From DASRDZ01 sp035652335 (GTDB lineage Bacteria > Chloroflexota > Dormibacteria > Aeolococcales > Aeolococcaceae), in assembly GCA_035652335.1 (NCBI GenBank), contig DASRDZ010000013.1:17266-81265 (forward strand): 64,000 nucleotides of DNA. Reading direction: 5' to 3'. A program made the translations under genes and the position numbers. Every line of letters starts with the position of its first letter. Position 1 is the stretch's first letter. This document shows positions 24,718 through 31,690 of this stretch, piece after piece. The notes under the pieces were generated by a model. That model saw only the letters and a program-made list of their open reading frames with translations, did not search any database and was not told where the DNA came from.

Positions 24718-25995
24718 GTGGGAGCCGCGGCAGCGGGCAGCTTCCACGAGGTGAAGGTGGTGGAGCAGGACATCGTCGCCGCGACGCTCGTGACGGCCCA
24801 GGGTCCGGTCACCGAGCGTGGCTGGGGCGGCCAGGGCTCGCGGTTCGCGCGCTACATCACCGCCACCTGGCTCTCCCTGTACGGAGACTGGTTCAGCACC
24901 GTGGCCCTGGTGGTGCTGCTGTACCGCCTGAGCGGGCCGGCCGCGCCCGCTGGCTACATGCTCGCGCGCGTCCTGCCACGCCTGCTCAGCGCCAACATCG
25001 GTGGGAACCTCGCAGATCGCCTCAAGCCGCAGCACGTGGTCGCTGGGTGCGCCGCAATCCAGGCGCTCTTCACCCTGTCGATCGTGCTCTCGGCGCGCAT
25101 ACAGGCCACGTGGGCCATCTACGGCGCAGTGGCGATCGCTCAGTTCGCCGGCGGTGTCTCCCGGCCTGCGTCCGCGTCCCTCATCCCCCGGGTGGCGCCG
25201 CCGGGCAAGCTGCAGAGGGCCAATGCCCTGTACACGCTGGGGTTCTCGTCGAGCGTCGCGGTCGCTCCGGCCATCGCCGGCCCGCTCCTCCCGGCGATCG
25301 GCGCCGAGGCGCTGCTCATCATCGACACCCTGACCTTCGCGGTTGCCTCTTTCCTCATGTTGACGTTGCGAGTCCGTGGTGCTGGGGCGTGGGCACCTCC
25401 GGCAGAAGGGGCCGTCTCGGGTCTGCGCGCGGTGTGGCGCGACCCTGTCCTCAGGGTGATCGCCGCCGCCTGGGCATGCAGCGCCATCGCTGCCACGGCG
25501 GGTGGCGCGGTGCTGGTGCTCGTGGCCGGGTCGCTGGGCGACGCCTCCGCGGTGGGGTACCTGTATGCCGCCATGGGCGGCTGCGCAGTGCTGGTCGGGT
25601 TCGTGATGCTGCTCCGGCGCACCGCCTTCGTCGGACGCGACGTCATCGTGGGATTCGCCGTGCTCGAAGTGGTCGGCCTCGCCCTCCTTACCCTGCACGG
25701 CGGCTACGCCACGACATACCTCGCCCTCGCCGTCACCGGCGGGAGCGCCGTCGTGTGGCAGACGCTCGCCCTGACGGACGTCCATCTGCGCGCCGACCCG
25801 GCCCGCATGGGGCGGGTGAACGCTGTGATCGTGCAGTCGATGACGGCGGGGATGCTGGTCGGGGCACTGCTGGCGCTGGCCCTGGTGCCGTGGGCCGGCT
25901 GGGAGCACGCCCTCTTCATCGCCTGCTGCGTCTCCCTCCTCGTCCTCGCCGCCGGCGTGGTCCTCGGCCCGAAGCGCCGCAGCACGCCTGACTGA
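24718..25995 (+). CDS. MFS transporter, drug/siderophore exporter type
   Basis: A 425-aa protein with about 12 TM helices in two halves and a roughly 35-residue N-terminal cytoplasmic lead. Motifs such as GGNLADRLKPQHVV (loop 2-3, motif A-like GxLaDRxxxr) and GGVSRPASASLIPRVAPPGKLQRANAL match the MFS_3/EntS-like exporter group, which pumps out drugs, macrolides or siderophores. The GTG at 24718 follows AGGACAGGCC; GTG at 24751 is an alternative. The attenuator upstream suggests inducible expression by a translation-related signal. trpD follows after 40 bp but has its own -10 box. Confidence 0.85.
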   Translation: MGAAAAGSFHEVKVVEQDIVAATLVTAQGPVTERGWGGQGSRFARYITATWLSLYGDWFSTVALVVLLYRLSGPAAPAGYMLARVLPRLLSANIGGNLADRLKPQHVVAGCAAIQALFTLSIVLSARIQATWAIYGAVAIAQFAGGVSRPASASLIPRVAPPGKLQRANALYTLGFSSSVAVAPAIAGPLLPAIGAEALLIIDTLTFAVASFLMLTLRVRGAGAWAPPAEGAVSGLRAVWRDPVLRVIAAAWACSAIAATAGGAVLVLVAGSLGDASAVGYLYAAMGGCAVLVGFVMLLRRTAFVGRDVIVGFAVLEVVGLALLTLHGGYATTYLALAVTGGSAVVWQTLALTDVHLRADPARMGRVNAVIVQSMTAGMLVGALLALALVPWAGWEHALFIACCVSLLVLAAGVVLGPKRRSTPD

Positions 25996-26020
25996 GCCCG
26001 ATCGGCCCCGCCCGACGTGG

Positions 26021-26026
26021 TACCGT
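26021..26026 (+). promoter_or_regulatory. -10 box of trpD
   Basis: TACCGT, nine nt before the trpD ATG; near-leaderless geometry. No strong -35. Confidence 0.35.
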
Positions 26027-26035
26027 CCGGCCGCG

Positions 26036-27079
26036 ATGACCGACGGGGACACGCTGCTTCGCGACGCGCTCGACCGCGTCGTGCGCGGTGGGGACCTCGA
26101 CATCGACACCGCCCGGGCGGTGATGGACCGGATCATGGAGGGGGCGGCGACCCCGGCCCAGATCGGGGCGCTGCTGGCGGCACTGCGCACCAAGGGCGAG
26201 ACGGTCGACGAGATGGCGGGGATGGTGCAGTCGATGCGGGAGCACGCCACCCAGGTCGACCTCGGCGGCCTGCAGGCGGTGGACACGTGCGGCACCGGCG
26301 GCGACGGCTCCGGCACCTTCAACATCTCCACCGCGGCGGCGCTGGTGGTGGCGGGCGCGGGGTGCCCGGTCGCGAAGCACGGCAACCGGGCGCAGTCGAG
26401 CCGATGCGGCAGTGCCGACGTCCTGGAGGCGCTGGGGGTGGCCATTGCGCTGAGCCCCGACGGCGTGCGCCGCTGCGTCGAGGAGGCGGGCATCGGCTTC
26501 CTCTTCGCGCAATCGTTCCACCCGGCGATGCGCCACGCGGCGGGGGTGCGGCGCGAGCTGGGCATCCGCACCGCGTTCAACGTGCTCGGCCCGCTCGCCA
26601 ACCCGGCCGGGGTGCGCCACCAGTCGCTGGGCGTCGGCGACGCCGGCCTCGCCCTCACCATGGCCAGGGTGCTGCACCGCCTCGGCCATCGCCGCGCCAT
26701 CGTCTTCGCCGGTCCGCACGGGATCGACGAGCTGGGCCTCGCCGGCACCGCGCAGTGCCATGAGGTCACTCCCGACGGCATCCGCGACTTCACCCTCGAC
26801 CCCCAGGAGCTCGACATCGCCGCCGCGCCGCTGGAGGCGCTCCGCGGTGGCGACGCCGAGGACAACGCGCAGCGCATCCGCCGCGTCCTCGGCGGCGAGC
26901 CGGGCCCGGCGCTCGACGTGGTCATCCTGAACGCGGCCGCCGCGCTGGTCGCAGCCGAGCGGGCGCCCGACTTCGGCGAGGGGCTGGAGCAGGCGCGTGC
27001 CTCGATCGCCTCGGGTTCGGCGAGGCGCAGCCTCGACAGCCTGGTCCGCGTCTCCCAGCAGGCGGCCGCCGCCGCATGA
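26036..27079 (+). CDS. trpD: Anthranilate phosphoribosyltransferase
   Basis: A 347-aa enzyme of normal length that joins anthranilate to PRPP in tryptophan synthesis. PRPP-binding motif GTGGDGSGTFNIST (about residues 85-98), KHGNRAQSSRCGSADVLEALG (catalytic and anthranilate site) and FAQSFHPAMRHAAGVRRELGIRTAFNVLGPLANPA are all present. No other trp gene is in the window, so the pathway is dispersed. It overlaps trmK by 4 bp (ATGA). Confidence 0.97.
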   Translation: MTDGDTLLRDALDRVVRGGDLDIDTARAVMDRIMEGAATPAQIGALLAALRTKGETVDEMAGMVQSMREHATQVDLGGLQAVDTCGTGGDGSGTFNISTAAALVVAGAGCPVAKHGNRAQSSRCGSADVLEALGVAIALSPDGVRRCVEEAGIGFLFAQSFHPAMRHAAGVRRELGIRTAFNVLGPLANPAGVRHQSLGVGDAGLALTMARVLHRLGHRRAIVFAGPHGIDELGLAGTAQCHEVTPDGIRDFTLDPQELDIAAAPLEALRGGDAEDNAQRIRRVLGGEPGPALDVVILNAAAALVAAERAPDFGEGLEQARASIASGSARRSLDSLVRVSQQAAAAA

Positions 27080-27558
27080 CGGTGCCGCGCCTCAACCCCC
27101 GGCTCCGCGCCCTGCTGGCGCTGCTCCCGGAGGCGCGGACGGTCGCCGACGTGGGCGCCGGCCACGGCGCGCTGGCGGTGCACCTGGCCCATCGCGGCGC
27201 CGGCCGCGTCATCGCCACCGAGGCGGCGCGCGGGCCCTTCGCCGAGCTCTGCCACAACCTCGACTGGTGGGACGCGCGCGCCCGGGTCGAGCCCCGCTTC
27301 GGCGCCAACCTCGACCCCATCGACGCCGGCGAGGTGGAGGGCGTGGTCGCGGCGGGGATGGGGGCGCGCAACCTGCTCGGCATCTGCGCCGGCGCCGAGG
27401 AGCGCGAGGTGCGCTGGGTGGCGCTGCAGTGCATCCAGGATCCCGAGCTGGTCGAGCCCTGGCTGGCCGAGCGCGGCTGGCGGGTGGCGGCCCTGCAGGT
27501 TGCGGTCGACCGTGGCCACAACTATCCGAGCTGGCTCGTCGAGGTGCCCTCGGCATGA
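27076..27558 (+). CDS. trmK: tRNA (adenine22-N1)-methyltransferase TrmK-like
   Basis: A 160-aa class I SAM methyltransferase. VADVGAGHGALAVHLA (residues about 20-35) is SAM motif I. The VVAAGMGARNLLGI segment corresponds to the GMGG loop of TrmK proteins, and the C-terminal tail has Asn-Tyr (GHNYPSWLVEV). It is shorter than typical TrmK (about 220-230 aa), lacking the usual C-terminal coiled-coil, so tRNA as the substrate is likely but not certain. It is translationally coupled to trpD and to the zinc-ribbon gene. Confidence 0.75.
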   Translation: MTVPRLNPRLRALLALLPEARTVADVGAGHGALAVHLAHRGAGRVIATEAARGPFAELCHNLDWWDARARVEPRFGANLDPIDAGEVEGVVAAGMGARNLLGICAGAEEREVRWVALQCIQDPELVEPWLAERGWRVAALQVAVDRGHNYPSWLVEVPSA

Positions 27559-28253
27559 ACCGCGCGGCCGAGCAGCTCCTCGAGCTGCAGCACGCCGACG
27601 ACGAGGTGGAGCGGCTCGGTCGCGAGGTCGCCGCCGTCGAGGGCCAGATCGCCCGCGACCCCGAGCTCGACGCCGCCCGCGAGGACGCGGCGCGGAAGGC
27701 CGAGGCGCAGCGGCAGGCGGAGCTGCGGGTGCGCTCGCTCGACGGCGAGCTGGAGACCCTGCGCACCCGCGCCAGGACCCTCGACCGCCAACTCTACGGC
27801 GGCTCGGTGCGCAATCCCGCCGAGCTGCTCACCCTGCAGCGCGAGCTGGAGGAGGTGAAGGCGCAGGCCGCCGCCCAGGAGGACGAGACGCTGCTGGCCA
27901 TGGAGGACGCCGACCAGCTCGCCGAGGCGCGCGCCATCGCCGAGAAGTCGGTGGGCGCCCTGGAGGCCAGGCGCGGCGAGCAGCAGGGACCCCTGGCCGA
28001 CCGTTTGAGACAGCTCCGGCAGCAACATGAGGAGGCCGTGCAGGCCCGTGTCGACCTGGCGGCGCAGATGCCGGCCGCGTCGAGGGCGCTCTACGACCGC
28101 GTCAAGGCGCGGCACCAGCCGGCTGTGGTGCGCGTCGTGCAGGGCACCTGCGGCGGCTGCCATCTGCCGCTCGGCGCCCACGAGGCGCGGGAGGCGCGCG
28201 TCGGCGACGCCCTGGTGCAGTGCGCCAACTGCGACCGGATCCTGGCACCGTGA
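27555..28253 (+). CDS. Coiled-coil protein with C4 zinc ribbon (CT398 type)
   Basis: A 232-aa protein: residues about 1-180 form a long antiparallel coiled coil (ELQHADDEVERLGREVAAVE...), and residues about 195-232 form a C4 zinc ribbon (CGGCHLPL... CANCDRIL). This is the CT398-like family often found between nif3/trmK-type genes and rnhA in high-GC bacteria. Structural and genetic data on the family suggest links to secretion or flagellar machinery in Chlamydia, but its general role is unknown. The ATG overlaps the trmK stop, and its own stop overlaps the rnhA start. Confidence 0.88.
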   Translation: MNRAAEQLLELQHADDEVERLGREVAAVEGQIARDPELDAAREDAARKAEAQRQAELRVRSLDGELETLRTRARTLDRQLYGGSVRNPAELLTLQRELEEVKAQAAAQEDETLLAMEDADQLAEARAIAEKSVGALEARRGEQQGPLADRLRQLRQQHEEAVQARVDLAAQMPAASRALYDRVKARHQPAVVRVVQGTCGGCHLPLGAHEAREARVGDALVQCANCDRILAP

Positions 28254-28708
28254 GCGACCTCTTCACCGTGGTCGTCTACGCGGACGGTGCCTGCAGCGGC
28301 AACCCCGGCGCCGGCGCCTGGGCGTACAGGATCGAGTGGCCCGACGGTCGCGTCGAGGAGGCGGCCGAGGCGGAGCCGGACACCACCAACAACCGCGAGG
28401 AGCTCAAGGCGATCCGCGAGGCGCTGCGCACGGTCCGGGCGCACATCGACGGTGACCCGATCTGGCGAATCGTCGTCCGCACCGACTCGCTCGGGGCGAT
28501 CAACTGGCTGACGCGCAAGTGGAAGCGCAACAAGAACCTGGACCTGTTCCCCACCATCGACCCGCTGGTCGACGAGCGGGTGCATTTCGAGCACGTGCGC
28601 GGGCACAGCGGGGTGGTGGGAAACGAGCGCGTCGACGAGCTCGCCGTCGCCGCGTACCGGGCGCTGCAGCGCGATCTCGGGGCTGGAGCGACCGGTCCGG
28701 CGTTCTGA
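28250..28708 (+). CDS. rnhA: Ribonuclease H I-like protein
   Basis: A 152-aa RNase H fold. Catalytic acids are visible: D (YADGACSGNPGAG, about residue 11), E (NNREELKAI, about 48), D (VRTDS, about 79) and the late H/D pair in RGHSGVVGNERVDELA. It cleaves RNA in RNA-DNA hybrids, acting on R-loops, primers and misincorporated ribonucleotides. The GTG at 28250 overlaps the previous stop (GTGA). Unlike many high-GC homologues it is not fused to a CobC phosphatase domain. It is convergent with rnpB. Confidence 0.93.
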   Translation: MSDLFTVVVYADGACSGNPGAGAWAYRIEWPDGRVEEAAEAEPDTTNNREELKAIREALRTVRAHIDGDPIWRIVVRTDSLGAINWLTRKWKRNKNLDLFPTIDPLVDERVHFEHVRGHSGVVGNERVDELAVAAYRALQRDLGAGATGPAF

Positions 28709-28819
28709 GCCCGCGCGCTCCACTGCGGCCGCGACAGACGGGACTTCCCGGGAAGACAGGGCCCCGCGGCCGAATCAGGGTGTGTCGCACGGCCCGGCGG
28801 GGACCGCCCGCCGAGGAGA

Positions 28820-29228
28820 GAGTGCAAGCCGGCCTGTAAGCCGGGTTCTGTCCCCACCGCGAACGGTGGGGGACGGCCATCCATCTGGGACGCCGGTTGC
28901 CCGGCGCCTCGAGCGGCCAGACCCGGGACCCGGGGCGAGCAACCCCTGGACCGCCGCGATCGCTCGCGGCTGCGTCCGTCCCTGTTCGGCCTTGCTCCGG
29001 ACGGGGTTTACCTGGCCGGCCGGTCACCCGGCCGCCGGTGGGCTCTTACCCCACCATTTCACCGTCGCCCGTGCCCGCGCGGAGGCGGGCCGTCGGCTGT
29101 GTCTTTCTGTGGCACTCTCCTTCGGGTCACCCCGACTGGGTGTTACCCAGCGCCCTGCTCTGTGGAGCCCGGACTTTCCTCGAGCGGCGCGTACGTCCGC
29201 CCGCGGCCGTCCGGCCGGCTTGCACGGG
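28820..29228 (-). ncRNA. rnpB: RNase P RNA, bacterial class A
   Basis: On the minus strand the conserved core GAGGAAAGTCCGGGCTCC lies near the 5' end (29164-29181) and ACAGAACCCGGCTTAC near the 3' end (28836-28851). The ends pair as P1 (GTGCAAGCCGGCC with GGCCGGCTTGCAC, at 29213-29225 and 28822-28834). The segment GGTGAAATGGTGGGGTAAGAGC is the usual internal P10-P11 region. Length about 405 nt. It is the catalytic RNA of RNase P, which matures tRNA 5' ends. The ends are estimated from P1 and may be a few nt off. Confidence 0.95.
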
Positions 29229-29230
29229 CG

Positions 29231-29236
29231 AGTGTA
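29231..29236 (-). promoter_or_regulatory. -10 box of rnpB
   Basis: TACACT on the minus strand, about 7 nt upstream of the P1 stem; a TTTCCG 17 nt further up could be the -35. Confidence 0.45.
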
Positions 29237-29359
29237 CCCCGGCACGTTCGTGCCGGAAACGGCCGCAACGCCCGAACATCCGTACGGCAATGAGGCTGGG
29301 CGCGCTCCCCACCACGCGCCACCATCGAGAAAGCCCTTGCCTCTCTGAGTTTTTGGCAT

Positions 29360-29376
29360 GTCACGGCGGGGTCACG
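29360..29376 (+). promoter_or_regulatory. GTCACG direct repeat upstream of the mraZ promoter
   Basis: GTCACG-gcggg-GTCACG, 11-bp period, ending 14 bp before the -35 box, a position typical of an activator site. Identical core and spacing to 22536-22552. Confidence 0.5.
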
Positions 29377-29390
29377 AACGCCCGTGCCCG

Positions 29391-29419
29391 TTGACGCCCG
29401 TGCTCACCGCTGCTACTGT
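29391..29419 (+). promoter_or_regulatory. Promoter of the dcw cluster (mraZ)
   Basis: TTGACG, 17 nt, TACTGT. Transcription would start near 29426, just before the MraZ operator. It is the only strong promoter seen between rnpB and ftsQ. Confidence 0.65.
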
Positions 29420-29430
29420 TCCGCGCATCG

Positions 29431-29455
29431 GTGGAATGAAGTGGTGAAAAGTGGG
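29431..29455 (+). promoter_or_regulatory. MraZ operator: three GTGG repeats at 10-bp period
   Basis: GTGGA, GTGGT and GTGGG begin at 29431, 29441 and 29451. MraZ is known to bind direct TGGGN repeats spaced by 5 nt upstream of its own operon, and this array matches that layout. Confidence 0.7.
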
Positions 29456-29527
29456 GCACATGACCAGCAACCTCCAACACCCGGCGACAGCGGCCCAGGT
29501 GCCGCCGTCCCGGTGGGTGGCTGACCC

Positions 29528-29971
29528 GTGTTCATCGGCTCCTACCGCCACCAGGTGGACAGCAAGGGCCGGGTCGCCGTCCCCGCGCAGCTCCGCAAGG
29601 GACTGCCGCAGGGCAGCGTCGTCGCCATCGGCGCGGAGGGTCGCCTGGTGATCCGCCCGCCCGACGAGTGGTCCGCCATGGAGCAGAGGTTCCGCCTCAC
29701 CGCCGACACCCCCGCCGAGGAGCGCCGCTACCTGCGCGCCCTCTACGCGTCGGCTCGCGAGGTGGAGCTGGACGGGCAGGGACGCCTCCTCCTCATCGAC
29801 GAGCACCGGCGCTGGGCCGGCATCGGCGATCGCGCCGTCTTCGTCGGCCTCGGCAACGTCGTCGAGGTGGTCGGCGAGGACACCTGGGACCGCGAGAACG
29901 CGGACCTCGACCCGGCCGCGTTCACCGAGCTCGGCGACCGGGTCGCCCACTCCGCAGGCGAGGCGTCGTGA
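29528..29971 (+). CDS. mraZ: Transcriptional regulator MraZ
   Basis: A 147-aa protein with two AbrB-like swapped-hairpin domains, each with the DxxGR motif: DSKGRVAVP (about residue 11) and DGQGRLLLI (about 85). MraZ forms a ring and controls the dcw operon it heads. The GTG at 29528 opens the canonical MFIGSYRHQVD start. The site array at 29431 implies autoregulation. rsmH follows after 30 nt. Confidence 0.96.
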   Translation: MFIGSYRHQVDSKGRVAVPAQLRKGLPQGSVVAIGAEGRLVIRPPDEWSAMEQRFRLTADTPAEERRYLRALYASAREVELDGQGRLLLIDEHRRWAGIGDRAVFVGLGNVVEVVGEDTWDRENADLDPAAFTELGDRVAHSAGEAS

Positions 29972-30001
29972 CGACGCAGCCGTGCACCCCCTTGCAATCT
30001 G

Positions 30002-31009
30002 ATGGCCACCATGCCGACCGTGGCAGGCATGGACGACCGGCCCACCGCCACGCCCGATCCCTCCGTCGACACTGACGGCGGGCATCGGCCGGTCCTTCTA
30101 CACCCCCTCATAGAGAGCCTGCAGCCCAGGCCGGGACACATCGCGGTCGACGGCACCCTCGGTGGTGGCGGCGTCACCGCGGCGCTCCTCGAGCGCGTGC
30201 TCCCCGGCGGACGGGTGATCGCCATCGACCGCGACCCCGCGGCGGTGGCGCGCGGACGCGAGCGCTTCGCCGCATACGGGGACGCGCTGTCCGTGGTGCA
30301 CGGTGACTTCGCCGACCTCTCGCAGATCCTGCGCGGCCTCGGCGTGGGAGCCGTGGATGCCGTCACCCTCGACCTGGGCGTCTCCTCGCTGCAGCTCGAC
30401 GCGCCCGAGCGCGGCTTCAGCTTCCGCTTCGACGGACCGCTGGACATGCGCATGGACACGGCGAGCGGCGGGATCACCGCCGCGGACGTCGCCAACACCT
30501 GGTCCGAGCAGGACCTGGCTCGGCTCATCCGCGACTACGGCGAGGAGCGCTTCGCCCGCAGCGTCGCGGCCTCGATCGTCCGCGAGCGAGCGAAGCAGCC
30601 GATCACCACCACCACGCACCTGCGCGAGGCGGTGGAGCGAGCGATCCCCCGGCGCTACTGGCCGAAGCGGATCCACCCGGCGACACGAACCTTCCAGGCA
30701 CTGCGCATCGAGGTGAACCACGAGCTGGACTCCATCGAGCGCGGGCTGCAGGCCTCCATCACCGAACTCCGGCCCGGTGGGCGACTTGGGGTCATCGCCT
30801 TCCACTCTCTCGAGGACATCCTTGTCAAGAACGCACTCCACGTCGCAGCACAGAACTGTATCTGTCCGCCCCAACAGCCCATCTGCACCTGCGCTCACCG
30901 GGCCTCTCTCTTCCTGCTGACTCGCAAGGCGATCAAGGCCGATCCGGTCGAGGTCGCCACCAACCCGAGGGCCCGCTCGGCGCGGCTGCGAGTCGCGGAG
31001 AAGCTCTAG
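30002..31009 (+). CDS. rsmH: 16S rRNA (cytosine1402-N4)-methyltransferase
   Basis: A 335-aa enzyme. SAM motif DGTLGGGGVTAALLE (about residues 50-64), LDLGVSSLQLDAPERGFSF, DMRMD and the C-terminal FHSLED and RSARLRVAEKL are hallmarks of RsmH (MraW). It methylates C1402 in the ribosomal P site. A short N-terminal extension (about 25 residues) precedes HRPVLLHPL; ATG codons at 30011 and 30029 are alternative starts. Confidence 0.96.
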   Translation: MATMPTVAGMDDRPTATPDPSVDTDGGHRPVLLHPLIESLQPRPGHIAVDGTLGGGGVTAALLERVLPGGRVIAIDRDPAAVARGRERFAAYGDALSVVHGDFADLSQILRGLGVGAVDAVTLDLGVSSLQLDAPERGFSFRFDGPLDMRMDTASGGITAADVANTWSEQDLARLIRDYGEERFARSVAASIVRERAKQPITTTTHLREAVERAIPRRYWPKRIHPATRTFQALRIEVNHELDSIERGLQASITELRPGGRLGVIAFHSLEDILVKNALHVAAQNCICPPQQPICTCAHRASLFLLTRKAIKADPVEVATNPRARSARLRVAEKL

Positions 31010-31159
31010 TCGGGGCAGGCGCCCCACCCAACGTCGAAGCTCCCTCTGCCCCTAGGCGGCGAGGTGACCCGTGCCGGTCCCTCGCCGCCGCCAACCTCCC
31101 GATTCTTCGCGGGTCCTCCCGCCGTCGCATCCAACGTCCCGCCACCGGAGTACCGGGCT

Positions 31160-31690
31160 GTGCCCGCCAAGAACCGCACCCACGAGTCCTACGACGAGGT
31201 CTTCGACGCCTTCGCCGCCATGGAGGCAGCGAGCGACGACGACCTCGACGCGCAGGCGTCGCGCCCCCGCCGGCCGCGCACGCGGCGCGGCGGCCCGCGC
31301 ACGCCGCTGCCGCTGCTCCCGGTCATCGGCATCTGCGCGGGCATCGGCATCGCCTACGTCTCGCAGACGGCGCACATGACCCAGGCGACCTACCAGGCCG
31401 CCGACCTGGCCCGGCAGCAGCAGCAGCTCCAGGCCGAGGCGCAGCAGCTCGACTCCCAGCTGGCTCAGCTCAGCTCGTCCGCGCGCATCGACGCCGCGGC
31501 GCAGCAGATGGGCATGCGGCCGCCCGCCAAATGGGCCTACGTCGCCGCCGTCCAGCAGCCCGTCGACGTGCCGCCGCTCGCGCCGGTCGCCGACAGCACC
31601 GGCGCCACCACCGGTGACCCGGTGCAGCGGCTGGTCGCCGCCCTCAGCGGCACGTTCGGGCCCTCGGAGGCCGAGGCCGCCGGGAGATGA
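31160..31690 (+). CDS. ftsL: FtsL-like septum formation protein
   Basis: A 176-aa bitopic protein: a cytoplasmic N-terminus with acidic and Arg-rich parts, one TM helix (LLPVIGICAGIGIAYVSQ, about 72-90), a coiled coil rich in Gln (ARQQQQLQAEAQQLDSQLAQL) and the A-Q-MGM(R/-) motif typical of FtsL/DivIC. A Pro-rich C-terminal tail extends it beyond the usual 90-120 aa. FtsL bridges FtsB/FtsQ and FtsWI at the divisome. The GTG at 31160 with GGAG 9 nt upstream is preferred to the GTG at 31064, which adds low-complexity sequence. Confidence 0.8.
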   Translation: MPAKNRTHESYDEVFDAFAAMEAASDDDLDAQASRPRRPRTRRGGPRTPLPLLPVIGICAGIGIAYVSQTAHMTQATYQAADLARQQQQLQAEAQQLDSQLAQLSSSARIDAAAQQMGMRPPAKWAYVAAVQQPVDVPPLAPVADSTGATTGDPVQRLVAALSGTFGPSEAEAAGR

